A stretch of DNA of 64,000 nucleotides from Paenibacillus riograndensis SBR5 (GCF_000981585.1 NZ_LN831776.1:883001-947000), one strand, 5' to 3'; shown: positions 28,253 to 36,850, counted from the stretch's first letter. The notes: generated by a model not told the origin, from the letters alone. Program-made: numbers and translations.

Positions 28253-28981
28253 TTGATTGACTTTCATCAAGTAGAGAAACATTACGGACAATTCCATGTG
28301 CTGAAGAATATTGATCTGCATGTTCAGGAAGGGGAAGTAGTCGTTGTAGTCGGTCCTTCCGGCTCCGGTAAAAGCACTATGCTGCGCTGCATCAACCGGC
28401 TGGAAACGATCACGAGCGGAGGCTTAACCGTTGATGGAATCACAGTAAATGAACGCAAGACGGACATCAACAAGCTGCGCAAGGAAATCGGGATGGTGTT
28501 CCAGCATTTCAATCTGTATCCGCATAAAAAAGTGATCGACAACATTACATTGGCACCGGTTAAAGTGTTAGGCCTGACCAAGGCAGAAGCCGAGAAAACG
28601 GCTATGTATTATCTGGAAAAGGTCGGCATCGCCGACAAAGCCCAGTCCTATCCGTCGCAATTGTCCGGCGGCCAGCAGCAGCGCGTAGCAATTGCCAGAG
28701 GCTTGGCCATGAAGCCCAAGATTATGCTGTTCGACGAACCAACCTCAGCGCTTGATCCGGAAATGGTCGGCGAGGTGCTTGACGTGATGCGCAACCTGGC
28801 CCGAGAGGGCATGACCATGGTAGTGGTTACTCATGAAATGGGCTTTGCCCGTGAGGTTGCGGACCGCGTCATCTTCATGGATCAAGGCCAAATCGTGGAA
28901 GAGGCGGAACCGGAGCAATTCTTCGCGAATCCGCAGGAAGAACGGACGCGCACTTTTCTCAGCCGGGTATTAAGCCATTAA
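28253..28981 (+). CDS. glnQ: Glutamine ABC transporter ATPase GlnQ
   Basis: 242 residues. Walker [10 protein letters not shown] (residues 34-42), Q-loop in [13 protein letters not shown], signature LSGGQQQR, Walker [15 protein letters not shown]-loop VVTHEMGFA. Polar amino-acid (GlnQ/GltL) type. I chose TTG 28253 ([12 protein letters not shown]), with AAAGGAGG at 28238-28245; an in-frame ATG at 28229 lies upstream of that ribosome site. It starts a transporter unit with the binding protein, two permeases and GlnK-GlnL. The glutamine assignment rests on the adjacent GlnK-GlnL pair. Confidence 0.88.
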   Translation: MIDFHQVEKHYGQFHVLKNIDLHVQEGEVVVVVGPSGSGKSTMLRCINRLETITSGGLTVDGITVNERKTDINKLRKEIGMVFQHFNLYPHKKVIDNITLAPVKVLGLTKAEAEKTAMYYLEKVGIADKAQSYPSQLSGGQQQRVAIARGLAMKPKIMLFDEPTSALDPEMVGEVLDVMRNLAREGMTMVVVTHEMGFAREVADRVIFMDQGQIVEEAEPEQFFANPQEERTRTFLSRVLSH

Positions 28982-28987
28982 ACAAAA

Positions 28988-29203
28988 TATATAAGTTGAA
29001 CTTGAAAAATTCATGAAAAGGGTAGAAGTGCGGAGGGGAAGTTTGGAACTGGAAGAGCGGTAGCGTCCGCCTTTGTCACCGGATTTCAACCGCAAAAGGC
29101 GGTTCCATTGAAGAAATCTGGGGACAACAGCGGCTGGAAGTCCAAACATTCCCCGTAGTTACGATCGTACCCCACAATGTAAAAATAAAGTTCAACTTAT
29201 ATA
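28988..29203 (+). repeat. Foldback intergenic element, copy B (16-base perfect ends)
   Basis: 216 bases between glnQ and the binding-protein gene. The ends are a perfect inverted repeat TATATAAGTTGAACTT (28988-29003) and its complement (29188-29203). Inside are the shared outer arms (GGGGAAGTTTGGAACT; GGAAGTCCAAACATTCCCC), the GCGG/CCGC mini-hairpin, the inner stem, and the apical AACCGC/GCGGTT hairpin. The size and terminal repeats look MITE-like; no target-site duplication is obvious. Confidence 0.85.
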
Positions 29204-29228
29204 GACAGGAATAAGGGGAGGAAGAGAA

Positions 29229-30083
29229 ATGAAAATGTCCAAGAGCTTCAAATGCTTAAGTGTGCTGATGATTGCGGCTATGCTGGTGATTGCCGGATGC
29301 GGCAACAACAATGCCAAGAGTAACAATGCAGGCAGTGGTAATGCAGCTTCGGGAAACAGTACGGATTCCAAAGCCATCGCGAAGATTAAGGACCGCGGCA
29401 AGCTGCTGGTCGGCGTGAAGTATGATACCCGGCTGTTCGGGCTGAAAGATCCGGCTTCCGGCAAAGTGGAAGGTTTCGACATTGACATCTCCAAAGCCAT
29501 CGCCAAGCACATTCTCGGTGATGAAAACGCGATTGAGCTGAAAGAAGTGACCTCCAAAACACGCATCCCCATGCTGAACAACGGCGAAATTGACATGGTT
29601 GTCGCTACCATGACTATTACAGAGGAACGTAAAAAAGAAGTGGATTTCTCCGATGTCTACTTCCAGGCTGGACAATCGCTGCTGGTGAAGAAAGGCAGCC
29701 CGATTACAGGTATTGAAGACGTGACCAAGGATACCAAGATCCTAGGCTCCAAGGGTGCAACTTCGATCAAAAATATTAAAGAGAAGGTTCCGGGCGTGAC
29801 CGTGCTGGAATTCGACAACTACCAGGATGCGTTCAGCGCGCTGAAGGCCGGCCAAGGCGATGCGCTCACAACCGATGATGCGATTCTGTACGGTATGGCT
29901 GCCCAGGACCCGGGGTATGAGGTGGTCGGCAAGCCGTTCACTGACGAGCCTTACGGGATTGCTGTACAAAAAGGCAACACCGATGTAGTTAAAGCCGTGA
30001 ATGATACACTGGCTGAACTAAAAGCAAACGGCGAATATGATGCCATTTACACCAAGTGGATCGGTAAAGCTCCGGCAAAATAA
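29229..30083 (+). CDS. glnH: Glutamine-binding lipoprotein of the ABC transporter
   Basis: 284 residues. Lipoprotein signal MKMSKSFKCLSV... with lipobox VIAGCG, an Asn/Ser-rich spacer, then a solute-binding domain of family 3 (KDRGKLLVGVKYDTRLFG, GFDIDISKAIAKHILG, TKTRIPMLNNGEIDMV region, DVYFQAGQSLLVKKG). Tethered outside the membrane; delivers polar amino acid to the permease pair. The ATG follows GGGGAGGAAGAG. Separated from glnQ by foldback copy B, and from the first permease by a stem-loop and copy C, which may set the protein's expression apart from the membrane parts. Confidence 0.88.
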   Translation: MKMSKSFKCLSVLMIAAMLVIAGCGNNNAKSNNAGSGNAASGNSTDSKAIAKIKDRGKLLVGVKYDTRLFGLKDPASGKVEGFDIDISKAIAKHILGDENAIELKEVTSKTRIPMLNNGEIDMVVATMTITEERKKEVDFSDVYFQAGQSLLVKKGSPITGIEDVTKDTKILGSKGATSIKNIKEKVPGVTVLEFDNYQDAFSALKAGQGDALTTDDAILYGMAAQDPGYEVVGKPFTDEPYGIAVQKGNTDVVKAVNDTLAELKANGEYDAIYTKWIGKAPAK

Positions 30084-30121
30084 AGTTTACTGAGTAACGC
30101 AGCAGGGCTTATAGGCAAAAG

Positions 30122-30161
30122 CGAAAGGATGGAACGGGAAAGCCAGCCGGCCATCCTTTCG
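30122..30161 (+). terminator. Stem-loop after glnH (attenuator or RNA-stabilising hairpin)
   Basis: Perfect 11-pair stem CGAAAGGATGG/CCATCCTTTCG, 18-base loop, only a weak T tail. Such 3' hairpins often stabilise binding-protein mRNA while reducing readthrough. Confidence 0.55.
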
Positions 30162-30170
30162 TGTTTGTGC

Positions 30171-30387
30171 TAGATAAACTGAACTTGTGATTTTCTATTT
30201 CGGGATTGGACGTGACTCCAGAGAATGTTTGGACTTCCGGCCACTGTTGTCTGCAGATTTCTTGATTTTTACCGCTGTTCGCGGTGGAAATCCGTAGACA
30301 AAGGCGGACGCTACCGCTCCTCCAGTTCCAAACTTCCCCTCCGTCACTTTCCCCTATATTATTATTTTTCAAGTTCAATCCATATAG
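30171..30387 (-). repeat. Foldback intergenic element, copy C (inverted)
   Basis: 217 bases, opposite orientation to copies A, B and D, between glnH and the first permease. Outer ends GAACTTG/CAAGTTC match the border of copy B; inside are the arms GAATGTTTGGACTTCC and AGTTCCAAACTTCCCC, the inner stem around TGTCTGCAGATTTC, and the ACCGC/GCGGT apical hairpin. Confidence 0.85.
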
Positions 30388-30419
30388 TAATTATTTTTAG
30401 GCAAGGGCAGGTGACATCT

Positions 30420-31070
30420 ATGGAATTCTCAATATTAACCGATCATTTCGGCCAGTATCTGGAGGGCTTTCGGGGAACCGTCCTCTCCAGTGTGCTCGCG
30501 CTAATCGGCAGCTTCATCATCGGGACAGTAATCGCGGTCTTCCGCATTACTCCGGTTAAACCGCTGCGGTGGTTTGGAACGGGCTACGTGGAGTTTATCC
30601 GCAACATTCCGCTGCTGCTGGTGGTGTATGTTTTCTTTTACGGCCCCTCTGCGCTGGGATTTACGCTGGATGGATTCAAGGCAGGTACGATTGGACTAAC
30701 CGTCTATACCTCGGCCTTCATCGCCGAAGCCATCCGCGCGGGGATTGTAGCAGTCCCCAAGGGACAGATGGAGGCCGCACGCTCCTCCGGCCTTAGCTAT
30801 ATGCAGACGATGACGCATGTGATCCTGCCTCAGGCGATCAAGCTGGTAATCCCTCCGCTCGGCAACCAGTTCATTAACCTGATCAAAAACTCTTCGGTAC
30901 TGACCCTTGTTGCCGGTCTGGACTTAATGTATTTCGCGGACGGGATTTCAACGGAAACCTACCGCACATTTGATACTTACATTTTCGTAGCTCTGTTCTA
31001 CCTGGTGCTTACCCTCCCGCTCAGCTATGGCGTGCGCGTGTGGGAGCGCAGATTGCACCGCAAGTATTAG
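30420..31070 (+). CDS. Amino-acid ABC transporter permease (first)
   Basis: 216 residues, five or so membrane helices, His/Glu/Gln-type permease (HisM/GlnP class). N-terminal TVLSSVLALIGSFIIGTVIA; the conserved EFIRNIPLLL stretch; the EAA loop AARSSGLSYMQTMTHVILPQ that contacts GlnQ. The ATG at 30420 follows GGGCAGGTG. Together with the permease at 31729 it forms the heterodimeric channel; by the B. subtilis glnQHMP operon these are GlnM and GlnP, but I cannot say which is which. Confidence 0.88.
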   Translation: MEFSILTDHFGQYLEGFRGTVLSSVLALIGSFIIGTVIAVFRITPVKPLRWFGTGYVEFIRNIPLLLVVYVFFYGPSALGFTLDGFKAGTIGLTVYTSAFIAEAIRAGIVAVPKGQMEAARSSGLSYMQTMTHVILPQAIKLVIPPLGNQFINLIKNSSVLTLVAGLDLMYFADGISTETYRTFDTYIFVALFYLVLTLPLSYGVRVWERRLHRKY

Positions 31071-31076
31071 TTGATC

Positions 31077-31250
31077 TTTTTGCACTTTGCTCTTATGCAG
31101 TCCGTGAAGCGGCTGCCGGGTTTTGCTTTTATGGGTTTGCAGTCCGTGAAGCGGCTGCCGGGTTTTGCTTTTATGGGTTTGCAGTCCGTGAAGCGGCGCC
31201 AGGTTTTGCTTCTATGGGTTTGCAGTCCGTGAAGCGGCTGCTGAACGACT
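31077..31250 (+). repeat. 42-base tandem repeat between the two permease genes
   Basis: About three and a half units. Units beginning GCAGTCCGTGAAGCGGCTGC start at 31097, 31139 and 31181, with a partial fourth at 31222; the third is 41 bases and carries changes. A degenerate part-unit precedes. The unit length is a multiple of three and leaves an open frame with repeating peptide, but there is no ribosome site; I do not call a gene. Confidence 0.85.
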
Positions 31251-31430
31251 TGCCTAAGAGAGAAGGCCAGGCCATCCGAGGCCTTCGATCCAACTGCTTC
31301 TGATCTTAGCTTTGCTTGGCAAAGCTTTGAACCCCCGTGAGATACAAAGCGGAGTGAAGGAGTGGGCAAGAGGGCGGAGCGCAGCGTTCGCCTGCGGCTT
31401 GAACGCTCTGCCCGAAATGAAGATAAGCGC

Positions 31431-31596
31431 AGCTTGAAGGTGAAAGTAACGGAGGGGAAGTTTGGAACTGGAGGAGCGGAAGCGTCCGCCTTTGTCTGCG
31501 GATTTCCACCGCGAACAGCGGTTTAAATCAAGAAATCTGCAGACAACAGCGGCCGGAAGTCCAAACATTCCCCGGAGTTACCCGTCACCGGTAAGC
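31431..31596 (+). repeat. Foldback intergenic element, copy D
   Basis: Same orientation as A and B. Outer pairing AGCTT..GGTGA/TCACC..AAGCT, arms GGGGAAGTTTGGAACT and GGAAGTCCAAACATTCCCC, mini-hairpin GCGGA/TCCGC, inner stem TGTCTGCGGATTTC/GAAATCTGCAGACA, and apical ACCGC/GCGGT. The remaining gap up to 31728 shows only a short AGCTTTGC/GCAAAGCT hairpin near 31308-31327. Confidence 0.85.
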
Positions 31597-31728
31597 TCCG
31601 CCCAAATCTTCAGCTAAGCTGTTAAGAGCCATGCTAAGCTAACGCCCCGTGAAGCCCGCAGCCTTCACGCAGCCCCCCCGTCTCATTTTTCAACACCTTT
31701 ACAATCAAAGCATTAAGGAGGGATTCTT

Positions 31729-32379
31729 TTGGATTTTGCCGGTGCCTTCTCTGCCGATAATTTGAAATTTCTGCTCGACGGGCTGTACGTTACCCTGATC
31801 GTGGCGTTTGTGTCGATCATCCTGAGCTTTGTAATCGGCTGCGTAATTGGTGTGGTCCGCTACGCCGGGATTCCGGTATTATCGCCGGTGATGTTCTACC
31901 TGGTGGAGCTGATCCGCAATCTGCCGCTGCTGCTGATTATTTTCTTCGTCCGCTTCGCGCTGCCTGAGGTGGGTATCAAGATGAGCCTGATTACAGCGGC
32001 TATTGTCGCGTTAACCATATTCGAGGCTGCGATGATTGCCGAGATCGTCCGCGGCGGACTTACTTCTATTGATAAGGGACAGATTGAAGCCGCACGCTCC
32101 TCCGGGCTCAGCAGCTTTCAGACCTTGTGGCATATCGTGCTGCCGCAGGGACTCCGGCGGATGGTTCCGCCGCTGGTCAGCCAGTTCATATCCCTGCTGA
32201 AGGATACCTCGCTGGCGGTAGTCATTTCACTGCCGGAGCTGATGCATAACGCCAACATTGTCATCGGGCACAGCTACAGCTACGCGATACCAACACTGAT
32301 GCTGGTGGCTCTAATTTATTTTGCCGTCAATTACATGCTGTCGGTCGTTTCGCGGAAATTGGAGAATAAAACCGCCTAA
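31729..32379 (+). CDS. Amino-acid ABC transporter permease (second)
   Basis: 216 residues, same family and length as the permease at 30420. N-terminal YVTLIVAFVSIILSFVIGCV; conserved ELIRNLPLLLII; EAA loop AARSSGLSSFQTLWHIVLPQ. The TTG start at 31729 follows AAGGAGGGA. A 658-base gap with repeats separates it from the first permease, unusual for partners of one complex. A candidate -10 TATAAT at 32432-32437 lies before the downstream kinase gene. Confidence 0.88.
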   Translation: MDFAGAFSADNLKFLLDGLYVTLIVAFVSIILSFVIGCVIGVVRYAGIPVLSPVMFYLVELIRNLPLLLIIFFVRFALPEVGIKMSLITAAIVALTIFEAAMIAEIVRGGLTSIDKGQIEAARSSGLSSFQTLWHIVLPQGLRRMVPPLVSQFISLLKDTSLAVVISLPELMHNANIVIGHSYSYAIPTLMLVALIYFAVNYMLSVVSRKLENKTA

Positions 32380-32468
32380 ACCAGGAGAATCCATGCAGGA
32401 ATGCGTATAAAATGAGAGGCGGTTATGATACTATAATTGTCAACATCCCCGGGCAGGAGCAGTGAGTG

Positions 32469-33758
32469 ATGGGACAATCTTTTCTGAAATCAAGACTTGT
32501 ACAAATCTCAATGGCCGCAGCCGGTACGGCAGTAGCCGGAGAATTCAAAATAAATCCGTTTGATGGCGATATCTTCCGGATTGCAATGGGCAGCAGCGCT
32601 TTTCTGCTGTTTTTGCTTTTAATGAGGCGGCTGCCCTATGTGATCACCGGAGTGGCTACAGGGATTGTTGTTCTGCTGTTCCGTACTGCGATGGATGCCG
32701 TATGGGGTAGCGGGCTGACGCTCCTGCAGAGCCTGACCAGCCATTTCTCAGCTATGGTCTATTATATAGTGTTTGCGCTGCTGATGAATCTGATCAAAAG
32801 CCGGATCGATTCCTTCCATCCGCTGGTGCTCGGCGGGGTGGCTGCGCTGATTGATCTGCTGTCCAATGAAATGGAGCTGCTGACCCGGCTGATTGTGCTG
32901 GACTCGGCCACCTTTCGGCTGAATGAATGGACTTATTTGATGGCGATTGCCGTGCTGCGCACGTATTTTACCACCGGGGTGTACAGCAGCATTTCGGTCA
33001 GTCAGCTCAGGATCACCCAAAGGGAGCAGACCCGGCGGATTGAGCAGATGCTAGGATTCGGCTCGGGGCTCTACGGTGAAGTTTTTTATCTGGAGAAATC
33101 GATCGGGACGCTGGAAAATGTAACGCTCAGCAGCTACGAGCTGTACCGGAATCTTAAGGCCGAGGAAGAGATGCCGCGATACAGCAGGCAGGTCCTAGAG
33201 ATCACCCAGCAGATTCATGAGGTCAAGAAGGATTCCCAGCGGATTCTGGCGGGTCTTGTCAAATTGGCAGAACGTGAGGTTACCGGCGATATGCCGATAT
33301 CCGACATTCTGCGCTTCACCGTAAAGAGCAATGCCAACTATGCAGAAATGCTCGGCAAACAGATCAGCTTCAGCATCCAACATACCTCTGATTACACCAC
33401 GGACAGCTACATCCCCCTTTTGACGCTGCTGAACAATCTCACCGCCAATGCCGTTGAAGTGATCCAAGGGAAGGGCAGTATCTCTCTGGACATGTATGAA
33501 AAAGAAGACAATACCCTGTTCACCGTCACCGACAGCGGCAGCGGGATTCCGGAACGCGACCTGGAACTGGTGTTTGAGCCTGGTTTCACGACCAAATTCA
33601 ATGAAGAAGGCGTAGCGGCGACGGGGATCGGGCTGTCACATGTACGGGATATTGTTCATTTATTTGCAGGAGAAATAACCGTCCAGCCGGCTTCCCATAG
33701 CGGAGGGGCCATGTTTCAGATTATTGTGCCGACGGCACAGCTGCGAAAGGAGGAATAG
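32469..33758 (+). CDS. glnK: Glutamine-sensing histidine kinase GlnK
   Basis: About 429 residues. The N-terminal membrane part has several helices (residues about 35-170; SAFLLFLLLMRRLPYVITGV), a cytoplasmic helical linker, and a C-terminal HATPase: N-box NNLTANAVEVIQ, G1 DSGSGIPE, G2 GIGLSHVRDIV. Architecture and neighbours match B. subtilis GlnK (YcbA), which with GlnL controls glutamine use. Start ATG 32469 or GTG 32466; AGGAG at 32455-32459 suits both. Four bases separate it from the regulator gene. Located right after the glutamine transporter, so it probably activates it. Confidence 0.85.
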   Translation: MGQSFLKSRLVQISMAAAGTAVAGEFKINPFDGDIFRIAMGSSAFLLFLLLMRRLPYVITGVATGIVVLLFRTAMDAVWGSGLTLLQSLTSHFSAMVYYIVFALLMNLIKSRIDSFHPLVLGGVAALIDLLSNEMELLTRLIVLDSATFRLNEWTYLMAIAVLRTYFTTGVYSSISVSQLRITQREQTRRIEQMLGFGSGLYGEVFYLEKSIGTLENVTLSSYELYRNLKAEEEMPRYSRQVLEITQQIHEVKKDSQRILAGLVKLAEREVTGDMPISDILRFTVKSNANYAEMLGKQISFSIQHTSDYTTDSYIPLLTLLNNLTANAVEVIQGKGSISLDMYEKEDNTLFTVTDSGSGIPERDLELVFEPGFTTKFNEEGVAATGIGLSHVRDIVHLFAGEITVQPASHSGGAMFQIIVPTAQLRKEE

Positions 33759-33761
33759 AGC

Positions 33762-34664
33762 ATGCCGCTTTCTTTCTGTATAGTGGATGATGATGGGGCT
33801 GCCAGAAGAATGCTGCAGCATATTATAGAGGACAGCGGGCTGGGCGAAGTGGCCGGCACGGCAGAAAGCGGGCAGGATGGAGTACGCCTGATTCTGAGCG
33901 AGAATCCCGATATTGTGCTGATGGACCTGCTGATGCCGGATCAGGATGGAATTGAAACGATCATTTCACTGCAGTCCCAGGGCTGCCGTTCCAAGTTCGT
34001 GATGATCTCGCAGATTGAGAACGGGGACATGGTCAGCCGCGCGTACCGCAGCGGAATTGAGTTCTTCATCCGCAAGCCGATCAACAAAATTGAGGTAGAG
34101 TCGGTGCTGCACAAAATAAATGAGCGCTACGCGCTGGGCCGCTATCTGGACGAGATTAAGCTGAGCCTTGGTAAGCTGGAAGGGCTGCAGTTCGGATTGC
34201 CGCCGGTTCAGGCCAGCAAACGTACGGTCAAGGAGATTATTCAGCCCATCCTGATGAATATGGGGATGATCTCGGAGAGCGGAAGCCGGGATATTATTAC
34301 AATCATGGAGCTCGCTGCGGCAAAAGAAAACACAGACAGTCTTCCTCCGCTCAAGGAACTGTATGAGATGGCGGCCGCCACCTACAAAACCGTTCCCGCC
34401 GAAGCGGCCAAGGAAGTCAAAGCGATTGAGCAGCGGCTGCGCCGGGCGCTGGCGGCGGGCCTGACGAACCTGGCTTCTATCGGCATTACCGATTACGGCA
34501 ATCCCAAATTCGAGTATTACGCGCCGCTTTATTTCGATTTTGAAGAGGTGCGGCTGAAGATGAAGGAGATTGAACAGGGCAGGGAATCCGGCAAGGTCAA
34601 GGTCAACATCAAGAAGTTCCTGCAGGTGCTCCACCTGGAGCTGATGGAAGGCATGAACCGCTGA
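33762..34664 (+). CDS. glnL: Response regulator GlnL
   Basis: 300 residues. Receiver domain with acidic pocket CIVDDDGA, phospho-acceptor Asp55 (IVLMDLLMPD) and conserved Lys in FIRKPINK; the C-terminal part (about 125-300) is the YcbB-type DNA-binding domain (TVKEIIQPILMNMGMISESG; RLRRALAAGLTNLASIG). Partner of GlnK. The ATG follows AAAGGAGGAATAG. A terminator-like structure closes the operon. Confidence 0.87.
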   Translation: MPLSFCIVDDDGAARRMLQHIIEDSGLGEVAGTAESGQDGVRLILSENPDIVLMDLLMPDQDGIETIISLQSQGCRSKFVMISQIENGDMVSRAYRSGIEFFIRKPINKIEVESVLHKINERYALGRYLDEIKLSLGKLEGLQFGLPPVQASKRTVKEIIQPILMNMGMISESGSRDIITIMELAAAKENTDSLPPLKELYEMAAATYKTVPAEAAKEVKAIEQRLRRALAAGLTNLASIGITDYGNPKFEYYAPLYFDFEEVRLKMKEIEQGRESGKVKVNIKKFLQVLHLELMEGMNR

Positions 34665-34692
34665 GATGAAGCAGGGCGCTGAATGTAGTGTA

Positions 34693-34757
34693 ATAAACCT
34701 CTGGAACGGGACTGCTATTGCTATACAGCGGTTCCGTTCCGAAGGTTATTTTTTTGC
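34693..34757 (+). terminator. Terminator after glnL
   Basis: Long stem with small bulges: AAACCT..GGAACGG pairs with CCGTTCC..AGGTT, plus an inner CTGCT/AGCGG stem, followed by a run of seven T. Confidence 0.75.
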
Positions 34758-34861
34758 GGAAGTGTGTGGGGCAGCGGGGATTTGGGAAGAAGCGGCTTCT
34801 TGCGGTACAATGGTTAAGTAGAAGAAAAGAGCTGACGGAAAGAAATAGACGGAGGACGCGT

Positions 34862-35821
34862 ATGATACGAACGCTTGCAGTAACCCATACAGGTGAGGTG
34901 CTGACGGATCTGCCGCTTCAGGACATCACTATTGCGGACTATGCCTGGGTTTGGGCGGATTTTTCCACACCTACAGCGGAGGAGACTTTGCTGCTGGATA
35001 CATATTTTCATTTTCATCCCTTGGCCATTGAAGACTGCATGCATATTCTGCAGCGCCCGAAGCTGGATTATTATGAGGACGTGCAGTTTTTTGTGCTGCA
35101 TGCGCTCAATGAGCGGACACTGGAAGCCGAGGAGATAGACCTGTTCCTCAGCAAACGGTTTCTCGTATCCTATCATCATCAGGAGAAGCAGGAGATGGAA
35201 GAGGCCTGGCAGATGGTGAAGGCGGAAATCCACAGCCGTAAAGGCTGGTCAGGCGGTCCTATGGCTGCTGCTTACACGGTGATGGATAAGCTGGTGGACC
35301 GGTATTTTCCAAGCTTGTACAGTCTGGAGGACGAGCTTGCCGACCTGGAGAGCCAAGGGGGCAGCGAGTCGGTGGAAGAGCTGATGAGCCAGGTTTTTAA
35401 TGTGCGCGGCCGTCTGCTTAAGCTCCGCCGGACGATTGTGCCGATGCGGGATCTGATGTACCGGATTCTGAACTCACAGCATGTGCAGAGTAATGGGGAG
35501 GAACGGATTTATTTCGGCGATATTTATGATCATCTGCTGAAGCTGACCGATATGATCGAAGTCGACCGGGAAATGACCGCCGATCTGCGCGACAGCTACA
35601 TCTCGCTCAACTCCAACCGGATGAACTCGATTATGAAGACCCTTACGGTCATAACGACCATCTTTATGCCGCTGACCCTGATTGCCGGGATCTATGGCAT
35701 GAATTTCCGGGTCATGCCGGAGCTGGATTGGAAATATGGCTACTTTGGGGTGCTACTGCTGATGCTGGTGCTCGGCGCGGGCATGGTCCGCTGGTTCCGG
35801 CGCAGCGGCTGGTTCAAGTGA
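34862..35821 (+). CDS. corA: CorA-type magnesium/divalent cation transporter
   Basis: 319 residues. Large cytoplasmic domain, then two C-terminal membrane helices with the YGMNF signature (Gly279-Met280-Asn281) at the pore mouth. FHPLAIEDCMHILQRPKLDY and RVMPE are typical. Homopentameric channel for Mg2+ (or Co2+/Ni2+). ATG 34862 follows GGAGGACGCG; a longer in-frame reading from further upstream has no ribosome site. Confidence 0.92.
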   Translation: MIRTLAVTHTGEVLTDLPLQDITIADYAWVWADFSTPTAEETLLLDTYFHFHPLAIEDCMHILQRPKLDYYEDVQFFVLHALNERTLEAEEIDLFLSKRFLVSYHHQEKQEMEEAWQMVKAEIHSRKGWSGGPMAAAYTVMDKLVDRYFPSLYSLEDELADLESQGGSESVEELMSQVFNVRGRLLKLRRTIVPMRDLMYRILNSQHVQSNGEERIYFGDIYDHLLKLTDMIEVDREMTADLRDSYISLNSNRMNSIMKTLTVITTIFMPLTLIAGIYGMNFRVMPELDWKYGYFGVLLLMLVLGAGMVRWFRRSGWFK

Positions 35822-35853
35822 GCGTGGATCAACGGGCTCCGGTTGGCCACAAG

Positions 35854-35888
35854 CGTTAAACGCCGCCTACTTGCGGCGGCGTTTAACG
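35854..35888. terminator. Perfect 14-pair hairpin between convergent corA and YqfQ-like gene
   Basis: CGTTAAACGCCGCC (35854-35867) pairs with GGCGGCGTTTAACG (35875-35888), loop TACTTGC. The right arm encodes the Arg/Lys-rich end of the minus-strand gene and the loop holds its stop codon. There is no T-tract, so it may act as a shared 3' RNA structure rather than a classic terminator. Confidence 0.65.
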
Positions 35889-36421
35889 GAGGAGGATTTG
35901 CGGCGGCTCTTTGGAGCCGTCTTTTTGCGCGGCTGCGGTTGCTGGCGTCTCTTCTTGCGCCGTTTGGGGCTGTAGAGCGCGGCGTCCTCTTCAGCGGCAA
36001 GCTCACCGCCCGAGCCTTTTTTCTTGCCAAAGCTGCCCATGACCAGCTTCACCATCGGGGCCATCTGCTGAAATCCCTGCATAACCTTCTGCACCTTGCC
36101 CATAGAACTGACAATGCCGTCTATACCGCCCAGCCGGTCAACAATGCCCTTGATCTGTTCCATATTTGCGAGATTGCCAAGGTTGCCCAGATTGCCAAGG
36201 CTTCCGAGTAACCCGCCGGGCTTGGCGGGGGCGGCTTCTGCAACGGGAACGGCTAGTGCCGTTTCTGCAGCGGCTTCCGCTCCTGCGGCGGGCAGCATTG
36301 CGGCTTCCCCGTACAGGGGAGGCTGGGCATATGAACTGATTCCGGGATACGGCGATGAAGGATACGGCTCAGCCAGCGAACGCGTACCCCGGCGGGAATG
36401 ATTATAGTAATGATGAGGCAT
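35867..36421 (-). CDS. YqfQ/VrrA-like basic protein
   Basis: 184 residues from the ATG at 36421 (MPHHYYNHSRRG). Pro/Tyr/Ala-rich N-terminal half, a short amphipathic repeat LGNLGNLGNLANM, a helical segment (VDRLGGIDGIVSSMGKVQKV) and a strongly basic tail ending VKRRRK. This resembles YqfQ/VrrA-like proteins of Bacillales, of unknown or spore-related role; the match is by composition and layout, so moderate. AAGGA stands about 10 bases upstream. Its stop lies inside a perfect hairpin. Confidence 0.6.
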   Translation of the reverse strand: MPHHYYNHSRRGTRSLAEPYPSSPYPGISSYAQPPLYGEAAMLPAAGAEAAAETALAVPVAEAAPAKPGGLLGSLGNLGNLGNLANMEQIKGIVDRLGGIDGIVSSMGKVQKVMQGFQQMAPMVKLVMGSFGKKKGSGGELAAEEDAALYSPKRRKKRRQQPQPRKKTAPKSRRKSSSVKRRRK

Positions 36422-36850
36422 AACATCACATTCCTTCGTTAGTGGTTTGCTATACTGTATGTCATAGGCGAACATAAGGTATAGACAAACGCCCGGTTTA
36501 CCGGGGCAGCAGCGGAAAAGGGCGGATGCCCACCCGGCCGGGCCGGAAGTGAAGAAAACGTGACCATGCTTGATTTTCGGCGCTTATGTAGTACTATAGT
36601 TAAGGCGGTAAATCCTCTGAACTCTTAAAAAGAAGATATTTAGCCGGGTGAATTTTGTACGTGTGGGGTGGACGGCTGTCCGTCGATTTCGTTCTTTACA
36701 GCGTGAAACCGTTAATGCTTGAAAAATGTGCTCCAGTACAATATAGTAGAGGCAAGATGGTCATTAATTTTAAGTTTCTGAACTCTTTTTTTTGAAGAAT
36801 ATCTTATCAGTGATGTCAGCACTGACCAAACTTTTAGGGGATGATAATCG
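36422..36850. other. Divergent intergenic region
   Basis: Separates the minus-strand YqfQ-like gene from yerC. Holds a short palindrome CCCGGT-TT-ACCGGG near 36490 and AT-rich sequence before yerC with a possible -10. No RNA gene seen. Confidence 0.4.

Noticed and set aside
30225..30420. Extended N-terminus of the first permease (MFGLPATVVCRF...)
   Set aside because: This frame is translation through foldback copy C; a similar peptide appears from copy D on the other strand. The real start is the ATG at 30420.
31077..31250. Possible CRISPR array
   Set aside because: The units are directly adjacent 42-base copies with no unique spacers and no cas genes nearby.
31040..31303. Repetitive ORF with AVREAAAGFCFYGF-type units
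   Set aside because: It is the 42-base tandem repeat read in frame, starts inside the permease gene and has no ribosome site.
34665..34861. Magnesium riboswitch before corA
   Set aside because: The hairpin there is explained as the glnL terminator; the remaining gap is too short for an M-box and no M-box pattern is seen.
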